A stretch of 18,977 nucleotides of DNA from Dunaliella salina (lineage: Eukaryota > Chlorophyta > Chlorophyceae > Chlamydomonadales > Dunaliellaceae). Positions within the stretch are counted from its first letter, which is position 1. Each line of letters begins with the position of its first letter. The notes below the pieces were generated by a model. The model was not told the origin of the DNA. It saw only the letters and a program-made list of their open reading frames with translations, and made no database searches. The translations under genes and the position numbers were made by a program. This document shows positions 18,901 through 18,977 of this stretch, one piece after another. The stretch is from NCBI GenBank assembly GCA_002284615.2, contig MU069717.1, forward strand, positions 237,278 through 256,254. Reading direction: 5' to 3'.

Positions 18901-18949
18901 CAGTTGTCAAGGCCGTGCAGTTGGGGGAGATGAGGTACAGGGGCATTGC
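700..18949 (-). CDS. ABCA-subfamily ABC transporter, first half (15 exons, partial at both ends)
   Basis: Full extent of a spliced gene; coding parts are the 15 exon entries below. ABCA proteins are full-size lipid/sterol-related transporters with TM1, a large extracellular domain, TM2-6, NBD1, and then a second half of the same plan. Seen here: sequons and cysteines typical of an extracellular domain, the ABCA block VDIASLLGPLFFMWVMQ, further hydrophobic segments, the pre-NBD block IPPFALFRALWEAGQ, and an NBD1 entry strand LLLRGVRKEF. Exon lengths are 146, 319, 597, 72, 75, 100, 101, 95, 97, 69, 78, 77, 160, 307 and 227 nt (2520 nt, 840 codons). All junction phases agree, which is strong evidence for the model. 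Introns run from 62 to 2952 nt. TM1 and the N-terminus lie beyond 18977; Walker A onward lies left of position 1. Plant ABCA proteins act in lipid transport at the ER or other membranes; substrate and location here are unknown. Family call is firm, exact subgroup (plant ABCA2-like) is inference. Confidence 0.87.
1061..1140 (-). repeat. Acceptor-side echo of exon 15
   Basis: Copy of the exon 15 start and its acceptor, 199 bp upstream in the gene. Shared core: TTGCAAAGAGGTGGAGCTG, then a CTGTGGGAC(C/T)TGGCAGTG block. The copy has an in-frame TAG shortly after the shared start, so splicing to it would truncate the protein. Confidence 0.8.
1330..1600. repeat. 53-bp degenerate tandem repeat in intron 14
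   Basis: Five diverged copies with cores (TGTCCAGC or similar) at about 1346, 1400, 1453, 1504 and 1558. Each carries a GGACAC/GGACAT box and a CCCTTGTGCACCTC-like box on the plus strand. I do not see a relation to an exon edge. Confidence 0.8.
1709..1899 (-). repeat. Donor-side echo array of exon 14
   Basis: Imperfect copies of the exon 14 end (GATGATGTGCGCGCAG and its donor). Donor-like sites follow exon-like ends at 1900 (GTAAGG, real), 1867 (GTAAGA), 1792 (GTGAGG) and 1759 (GCAAGG). Spacings are 33, 75 and 33 nt, all multiples of three, and the frame is open throughout. Confidence 0.8.
1900..2206 (-). CDS. ABCA exon 14: TMD1-NBD1 linker
   Basis: Encodes 102 codons plus one base. It starts VTLIPTRIRYALSFLFTCIP and RAVRWCM (hydrophobic/basic), then an acidic, flexible linker (PPEEAADVDSNDSELPQKKG), and ends VRKDMVSDDVRA. 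ABCA proteins carry such a charged linker before NBD1. The acceptor is AATCACTGCAG and the donor GCAG|GTAAGG. It starts in phase 0 from exon 13 (WYSQ-VTL) and ends in phase 1. Both boundaries are copied into the neighbouring introns, and the frame stays open through three further donor-like sites to 1658. Confidence 0.8.
2207..3320 (-). repeat. Acceptor-side echo array of exon 14
   Basis: Long degenerate array whose unit contains the exon 14 acceptor and first coding bases (CAG|GTTACTCTCATCCC...CCCTATCCTTCCTC). Copies of the junction follow AG at 2438, 2680, 2925, 3070 and 3217. Spacing from the real acceptor (2206) is about 232-245 bp, then 145-147 bp. Plus-strand units also share GTGGATGGCAATG and AAAGGGCATGCCCTTCAAGT boxes. 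Confidence 0.82.
3321..4600. other. Intron 13 interior, no supported feature
   Basis: I see no exon, RNA gene or clear array on either strand. Weak direct repeats of an AACACACCTGGTAGGT-like phrase occur near 4270, 4318, 4380 and 4508. Short open frames on both strands lack family motifs. Confidence 0.55.
4602..4820. repeat. 99-bp tandem duplication
   Basis: Two copies, starting at 4602 and 4701, both opening with CAGGCCCTCCCCTCCAGCAT and continuing through TGCACCCATCACCTGAAGCA. The second copy ends in a member of the dispersed GAAAGACCCAACAGT family (4765-4819). Nothing is seen from 4821 to the exon 13 donor at 5158. Confidence 0.88.
5159..5318 (-). CDS. ABCA exon 13: last membrane helix of TMD1
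   Basis: Reads WEAGQYAFLANSTGAPGLSF, then SNINDRKNGIPMSFGLMA and IHAVVAMSFAAWYSQ. It has an NST sequon in the short loop. The order (PPFAL-x-RGL, small loop, GL-x-(F/W)-S-x-(I/L), then a helix ending in WY-x-(D/E/S)-Q) is the ABCA arrangement. The acceptor is GGCACACACAG and the donor CACAG|GTGTGA. It starts with one base and ends in phase 0. The first part of this exon with its acceptor is repeated upstream in a 123/246-bp array. Confidence 0.86.
5319..5960 (-). repeat. Acceptor-side echo array of exon 13 (123/246 bp)
   Basis: Five units of about 123 bp upstream of exon 13, each carrying the exon phrase TTCCTGGCCAA or TTCCTTGC, then GGTGCA and GGCCTGAGC. Alternate units are most alike: the phrase TATTTAGTGAGGCAATACTG recurs at 5465 and 5711, and CAAAGTGCGCGTACATG at 5561 and 5807, both 246 bp apart. 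Two units keep the CAG|GTGG acceptor; three have lost the AG. Confidence 0.88.
6002..6055 (-). repeat. Dispersed repeat R1, copy 1
   Basis: Member of the R1 family: purine tract, CTACGCAG, then CTCCCCACATCAATTAAGG (minus strand). Its closest relative is at 12571-12611 on the plus strand. The rest of intron 12 (to 6597) shows no exon. Confidence 0.75.
6598..6674 (-). CDS. ABCA exon 12: pre-TM6 amphipathic block
   Basis: Reads FVQSGPEWLAIVLEAVIPPF, then ALFRA plus two bases of Leu. The (L/I)-PPFAL-(Y/F)-R-(A/G)-L block is a hallmark of the end of ABCA TMD1. The acceptor is CTTGCTTGCAG and the donor CT|GTGAGT. It joins exon 13 as FRALWEAGQYAF. Confidence 0.88.
6781..6888. repeat. Nested inverted repeat in intron 11
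   Basis: Three nested pairs: GAGTGCAG/CTGCACTC (6781, 6881), GATCTCCTGTC/GACAGGAGATC (6809, 6851) and CCTCAA/TTGAGG (6825, 6833). CAGGGCCACA is also repeated directly. A stem-loop in the transcript is possible. Confidence 0.7.
7036..7107 (-). repeat. Dispersed repeat R1, copy 2 (starts at exon 11 donor)
   Basis: The first 72 nt of intron 11. It shares, in order, GTGAG, a GAAAA-rich tract, AAAAGTC, a CAGGCCAGA(T/C)GCCGCG box and CATTAAGGGA with the first 73 nt of intron 9. Because it begins at the splice donor, the element supplies the intron start. Confidence 0.82.
7108..7185 (-). CDS. ABCA exon 11: transmembrane helix
   Basis: Reads DVITGTMAAVAALIFSGLVA, then NLVVVQ: 26 codons, phase 0 to 0. 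The acceptor is TTGTGCTGCAG and the donor is a consensus CAG|GTGAGT. It is hydrophobic and follows SVFYT as the next ABCA membrane helix. The following 433-nt intron has no stop in this frame (see findings). Confidence 0.82.
7325..7728. mobile_element. Foldback (long inverted repeat) element in intron 10
   Basis: Arms of roughly 155 nt (about 7325-7480 and 7567-7728) are imperfect reverse complements. Shared phrases include CTACAATTGGTGGT, AACATGCTCTG, TTGTACAA/TTCGTACAA and TGGTAGAA. The central part, about 85 nt, is unpaired. There is no transposase frame. The structure suits a MITE-like or foldback transposon, or a duplicated-inverted segment. I could not define target-site duplications by eye. 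Confidence 0.75.
7924..8003. repeat. Near-perfect hairpin
   Basis: Left arm 7924-7960 starts TGACTCCTTTACCTCTTCAC; right arm 7966-8003 ends GTGAAGGAGTCA. They pair with two mismatches and one bulged base around a 5-nt loop. The right arm is part of a plus-strand frame reading LIKDVKEVKESAIARVACIA. Confidence 0.88.
7966..8290 (+). other. Coding-like fragment, frameshifted, unknown
   Basis: The plus-strand frame LIKDVKEVKESAIARVACIA (then FMLRKE) stops near 8053. A second frame then reads KLTTAMVLASMWFREERDRY and onward to 8290. Together they look like one broken coding piece, opposite to the host gene and inside its intron 10. I do not recognise a family. It may be a gene fragment carried by the adjacent inverted-repeat elements, or chance. 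Confidence 0.3.
8197..8240 (-). repeat. Dispersed repeat R1, copy 3
   Basis: Minus-strand reading GCAGGCAGAGGAGACTCTTC, then CTGCATCAATCAAGGGAAAA matches the R1 core. Confidence 0.65.
8353..8449. repeat. 39-nt inverted repeat with perfect 20-bp palindrome
   Basis: Arms 8353-8391 and 8411-8449 pair with four mismatches. The left side contains the perfect palindrome GGCCTTTGAGCTCAAAGGCC (8376-8395), most of which is repeated directly at 8411-8425. Confidence 0.9.
8637..8804. repeat. 84-bp tandem duplication, nearly identical
   Basis: Two copies starting TTTGAGGAACCTTTAGAAT at 8638 and 8722 differ at very few positions plus one base of a T-run. This is a recent duplication in intron 10 without an exon edge. 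Confidence 0.92.
9152..9220 (-). CDS. ABCA exon 10: transmembrane helix
   Basis: Encodes 23 residues, IVMYLLWFHSMFGLASWMSV and then FYT, phase 0 to 0. The acceptor is CCTGACCTGCAG and the donor ACG|GTGAGC. It matches the family pattern FFLF-G-(L/A)-S-x-(I/L)-S-x-(F/L)-S-x-(F/L)-F at TM4. Confidence 0.83.
9274..9318 (+). repeat. Dispersed repeat R1, copy 4
   Basis: TATGGAGGCAGAGAAACTCT, then CCCTACATCAATTAAG. It is almost the same as the copy at 10171-10214. It lies in the short intron 9. Confidence 0.85.
9388..9460 (-). repeat. Dispersed repeat R1, copy 5 (starts at exon 9 donor)
   Basis: The first 73 nt of intron 9. It matches the start of intron 11 over the donor, the GAAAA tract, the CAGGCCAGACGCCGCG box and CATTAAGGGA. 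Confidence 0.82.
9461..9557 (-). CDS. ABCA exon 9: transmembrane helix
   Basis: Reads ALGLYIIYMIVFAGFGAGSG, then IGLFLHTSPGLQ, a clear hydrophobic span. The acceptor is GCTGTACAG and the donor CTTGCAG|GTGAGC. It starts with one base completing Thr from exon 8 and ends in phase 0. The intron following its donor begins with a dispersed element shared with the intron after exon 11. Confidence 0.82.
9640..10110. repeat. About 48-bp minisatellite in intron 8
   Basis: About ten degenerate copies of a unit holding TATGCATTCAAA, GCGCATCAGTGGTGA and TTTGCATTCAAAGC. Units drift from about 40 to 66 bp. I see no relation to the exon 9 acceptor 80 bp away. Confidence 0.88.
10171..10214 (+). repeat. Dispersed repeat R1, copy 6
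   Basis: TATGTAGGCAGAGAAGCCTT, then CCCTACACCAATTAAGG, pairing with the copy at 9274. Confidence 0.85.
10265..10380. repeat. 61-bp direct duplication in intron 8
   Basis: CTGCAACCTGTTGTGGATAG (10285) and CTGCAACTTGTTGTGGATAG (10346), with similar flanks. On the minus strand each copy places a TTGCAG acceptor-like site 10-11 nt before a GTGAGT donor-like site. Confidence 0.8.
10510..10604 (-). CDS. ABCA exon 8: cytosolic loop after TM2
   Basis: Reads VYVFALASERAGGQLGLMFC, then QGVSHSAYFAG. This is the position of the ABCA motif V(Y/F)EKE...R..M.MHGL.D..YW. Here the EKE is replaced by ASER and the MHGL by CQGV, while AY(F/W) is kept. The acceptor is TGCATTCAG and the donor AC|GTACAC. It ends two bases into a Thr codon finished by exon 9. 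Confidence 0.8.
10847..10947 (-). CDS. ABCA exon 7: first membrane helix after the extracellular domain
   Basis: Reads LASFPSKETPL, then KVDIASLLGPLFFMWVMQ and ILLP. The block FPS...-(L/V)DIASL-(L/I)-GPLFF-x-W is, from memory of the family, highly characteristic of plant/algal ABCA transporters and marks TM2. The acceptor is AAACCTACAG and the donor CCG|GTGAGT. It starts with two bases completing the exon 6 codon and ends in phase 0. This is the strongest single family identifier in the window. Confidence 0.88.
10982..11040 (+). repeat. Dispersed repeat R2, copy 2
   Basis: GAAAGACCCAACAGTCAGCG, then CTGACACAAT. Relatives are at 4765-4819 and 12974-13032. It lies just upstream of the exon 7 acceptor. 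Confidence 0.8.
11405..11600 (-). repeat. Donor-side echoes of exon 6
   Basis: Two copies of the exon 6 end (GGGCCCACAATCAAGTTGGA). One is 119 bp downstream and covers most of the exon (AGCTCCATGCTGAGCGCTGA...). A shorter one lies 92 bp beyond and still ends in a GTGAGC donor-like site. Confidence 0.8.
11617..11716 (-). CDS. ABCA exon 6: Ser-rich end of extracellular domain
   Basis: Begins YFREASSDQTSNASSVLSAE and ends GPTIKLEG. It has an NAS sequon. The acceptor is TTGTTGATGCAG and the donor GAAG|GTGAGG. It starts in phase 0 and ends in phase 1, and exon 7 adds GA to make Gly. The two alternative frames hit stops, so this is the only coding frame. The exon end is copied twice downstream (cores near 11505 and 11413). 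Confidence 0.78.
11897..11940 (+). repeat. Dispersed repeat R1, copy 7
   Basis: TATGGAGGCAGCAAAGGCAC, then TCCTCACAACAATTTAGGAA, a diverged R1 copy in intron 5. Confidence 0.6.
12010..12084 (-). CDS. ABCA exon 5: extracellular domain
   Basis: Reads MPNRIRNLKVCMADPSLQLW and then KEGTQ: 25 codons, phase 0 to 0. The acceptor is GATGACACACAG and the donor CACAG|GTAGGT. The 62-nt intron before it and the 293-nt intron after it are the smallest in this part of the gene. It has no diagnostic motif of its own; support comes from the splice sites, the open frame and the phase match. Confidence 0.7.
12147..12218 (-). CDS. ABCA exon 4: extracellular domain (PINLATSAFL block)
   Basis: The acceptor is TGTGCCTGCAG, the donor GCGCAG|GTGATT. 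It has 24 codons, phase 0 to 0, including VQRWAAPINLATSAFLAQ. This matches the ABCA pattern R-x-P-x-x-N-x-x-(S/N)-A-(F/Y)-L that closes the extracellular domain. A second in-frame acceptor-like CTGTCCAG lies eight codons inside. The next intron is only 62 nt. Confidence 0.75.
12219..12400 (-). repeat. Acceptor-side echo of exon 4 (120 bp)
   Basis: The exon 4 acceptor region (GCAGTCGTCCCT(T/C)GCCCCTC and CTGTCCAGCG) recurs 120 bp upstream, together with the sequence ahead of it (AACAATGATGGGAT). A third, partial copy lies at about 12660-12700. Confidence 0.85.
12418..12611 (+). repeat. Purine tract with R1 copy 8
   Basis: About 150 bp of AAG/AAAG/GCAAA low-complexity sequence, including seven or so GCAAA units at 12461-12503, then the R1 core (12571-12611). 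On the transcribed strand it is a long pyrimidine tract in intron 3. Confidence 0.9.
12974..13032 (+). repeat. Dispersed repeat R2, copy 3
   Basis: GCATTAAGGAAAGACCCAAC, then AGTTGCTACTGACACAAA. A copy of the family also at 4765 and 10982. Confidence 0.78.
13106..13449 (-). repeat. 49-bp tandem array, donor-side echo of exon 3
   Basis: Seven near-identical 49-bp units (phase markers at 13111, 13160, 13209, 13258, 13307, 13356, 13405). The one at 13405 is the real exon 3 end: AGCCAGATTGCG|GTGCGT. The other six repeat that donor junction down the intron. 49 is not a multiple of three, so all three plus-strand frames are open and give misleading long ORFs. Confidence 0.95.
13406..14002 (-). CDS. 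ABCA exon 3: long extracellular low-complexity segment
   Basis: The acceptor is CCTTTACAG with a purine/pyrimidine-biased tract, the donor ATTGCG|GTGCGT. It has 199 codons, phase 0 to 0. It starts VREGSRTLAMDSSAL and contains an acidic cluster LSEDEEEAQQ and many Gly/Ser/Pro. It ends FDLTLWLNSSQIA, resembling the conserved WYNS-T block of plant ABCA extracellular domains and carrying an NSS sequon. The donor is weak. I chose it because it lets LWLNSS join directly to the PINLATSAFL block of exon 4, as in the family, and because the 49-bp array beside it repeats this junction. Confidence 0.75.
14208..14440 (-). repeat. 87-bp tandem array, acceptor-side echo of exon 3
   Basis: Three units with the core GAGCTGTCCATGGCCAG (plus strand) at phases 14225, 14312 and 14399. 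They copy the first codons of exon 3 (SRTLAMDSSAL, then QQ). 87 is 29 codons, so a minus frame runs through all copies. Further diverged relatives lie near 14500 and 14600. Confidence 0.92.
14632..14715. repeat. 37-nt arm hairpin
   Basis: Arms 14632-14668 and 14679-14715 pair at 35 of 37 positions around a 10-nt loop. The core is GTATGTTGGTGCAT. On the minus strand the right-hand edge reads CTGTGAG.. and the left-hand edge ends CTCTCACAG, an acceptor-like end. Confidence 0.92.
14720..15570. other. Intron 2 interior, no supported feature
   Basis: I see no exon. GATCACAATGA-like phrases recur near 14866, 15208 and 15225, and two stretches around 14930-15000 and 15085-15170 look like diverged copies of each other (CTTCAG..., TCCAAAATTTGC / CCAGAATTTACAG). 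Confidence 0.45.
15577..15640 (-). repeat. Orphan copy of the exon 2 donor repeat
   Basis: GCAAAG|GTACACAAAAGGG followed by AAAGTGGTGCTCCTTGA matches the exon 2 donor and its 69-bp array about 1.2 kb away. It directly follows the zinc-finger-like fragment. Confidence 0.82.
15615..16293 (-). pseudogene. Frameshifted zinc-finger-like coding fragment inside intron 2
   Basis: Three successive minus frames look like one protein. First, after an acceptor-like TTCCACAG, MRDDESSNPNKKARVKKGDG and on to STNKFHKK. Then, shifted at a T-run (16180-16185), TKKSSLPPKGQPHRQHW and GCSLCDATFQCRAQIVKAHE. Then, shifted near 15840, CFPEAVKSVRKFCVPFSLIC up to LKRSTDACCALAK at 15615. A lysine-rich N-terminus, W, CxxC and a downstream H recall BED/TTF-type fingers of transposon-derived proteins, but the pattern is incomplete. 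It cannot be translated as it stands. It could also be skipped or alternative exons; I prefer a decayed inserted fragment. Confidence 0.42.
16520..16788 (-). repeat. 69-bp tandem array, donor-side echo of exon 2
   Basis: Units are exactly 69 bp apart: the GCAAG/CAAG|GTAC junction falls at 16581, 16650, 16719 and, at the real exon end, 16788. Each unit has CTTGCAGAG|GTACAC, AAAAGGGAAAG and GCTCCTTGAGCTCTTGGGGG on the minus strand. Each unit thus has both an acceptor-like and a donor-like end. Confidence 0.93.
16789..17107 (-). CDS. ABCA exon 2: extracellular domain with Ser/Gly-rich insert
   Basis: Acceptor GACTTGCAG, donor GTACAG. It begins RPSLTEINRELFCGWADAEC, matching the W-x-EIN-x-ELF-x-G motif I recall from plant/algal ABCA extracellular domains. 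A low-complexity tract rich in Ser, Gly and Asp follows (about 80 residues, with an NLS sequon in DASNLSASS). It joins exon 1 in phase (E-W-R) and ends in phase 0 at LGK. The donor junction is copied downstream in a 69-bp tandem array. Confidence 0.8.
17205..17410. repeat. 65-68 bp tandem repeat upstream of exon 2
   Basis: Three copies with GGAAAACTATTTCCT at 17212, 17280 and 17345, then CATCATGGGCATCATG. On the minus strand each has TGATCA(C/T)TTGCAG, close to the exon 2 acceptor GATGACTTGCAG. This may be a short acceptor echo, but the likeness is only about 12 nt. From 17411 to 17820 I see no array; the minus frame at 17483-17758 has no recognisable domain. Confidence 0.85.
17827..18180. 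repeat. 122-bp tandem repeat in intron 1
   Basis: Three units starting at 17827, 17949 and 18072 with TGCTGAATGGCGCATGCTGA-like openings, GTATGCCTC and CAGGCCCAA(T/G)CAGCCTC boxes. It may be the far, decayed end of the exon 1 echo array next to it. Confidence 0.85.
18181..18803 (-). repeat. Donor-side echo array of exon 1
   Basis: Degenerate copies of the exon 1 end (CTTGGTGTGCGCCACTCTGC, AACCTGAATG and donor). The best copy lies 187 bp downstream, aligns across about 100 bp and keeps a consensus GTGAGT donor (18616). Half-units of about 93 bp lie between. Weaker copies continue to about 18181, with a GTAAGA donor-like site at 18528. Confidence 0.85.
18804..18949 (-). CDS. ABCA exon 1 of window: extracellular domain segment
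   Basis: Reads AMPLYLISPNC, then TALTTGELDGPLLRQLSCGL and RLAFVGVPLVCATLQPEW. It has three cysteines and an NCT glycosylation sequon, fitting the ABCA extracellular domain. The donor is a perfect GTAAGT at 18803. It ends two bases into a codon, and exon 2 supplies the G of TGG (Trp). The acceptor CCAG at 18950-18953 is preceded by a (GCAC)n microsatellite rather than pyrimidines. The frame stays open into that microsatellite, so the exon may start further right, outside the window. Confidence 0.75.
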
Positions 18950-18952
18950 CTG

Positions 18953-18977
18953 GCGTGCGTGCGTGCGTGCGTGCGTG
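18953..18977. repeat. (GCGT)n microsatellite at right edge
   Basis: Six GCGT units run to the window end. They abut the proposed exon 1 acceptor, in place of a normal pyrimidine tract. Confidence 0.9.

Overview
The window reads as nuclear DNA of a eukaryote. It holds one long gene on the minus strand, running through nearly the whole window, split into many short exons by large repeat-filled introns with GT-AG ends. I joined 15 minus-strand exons by hand (18949 down to 700). All 14 junctions keep phase and give 840 codons without a stop. The product is the first half of an ABCA-subfamily ABC transporter of the plant/algal type. It covers the end of the large extracellular domain, the following membrane segments of the first transmembrane domain, a charged linker, and the first strand of nucleotide-binding domain 1. 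The N-terminus lies beyond the right edge. The Walker A, signature and Walker B motifs, and everything after them, lie beyond the left edge. The plant-like ABCA sequence, mixed GC content, long intron minisatellites and GTGAGT/GTAC donors suggest a green alga (a Dunaliella-like chlorophyte is a guess); I cannot fix the species.

Layout along the gene (right to left): exons 1-3 (18949-13406) encode the extracellular domain, including a long Ser/Gly/acidic low-complexity stretch. Exons 4-6 (12218-11617) finish that domain. Exons 7-13 (10947-5159) encode the membrane helices. Exon 14 (2206-1900) encodes a basic/hydrophobic end of the membrane domain and an acidic linker. Exon 15 (926-700) ends at the start of the first ATPase domain. 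I support no plus-strand gene. Most long open frames elsewhere are repeats or antisense shadows.

The striking feature is in the introns. At least ten exon boundaries are bordered by tandem or single copies of the boundary itself: exon edge, splice site and adjoining intron. Donor-side copies lie downstream of the exon and acceptor-side copies upstream, with periods from 33 to about 245 bp. I call these splice-boundary echoes. They multiply splice-site-like sequences, and at exon 14 they form a ladder of four donor-like sites in one reading phase. Introns also hold two dispersed short repeat families (one begins exactly at two donor sites), a foldback element of about 400 bp, several strong hairpins, and a frameshifted gene-strand fragment with a zinc-finger-like CxxC motif.
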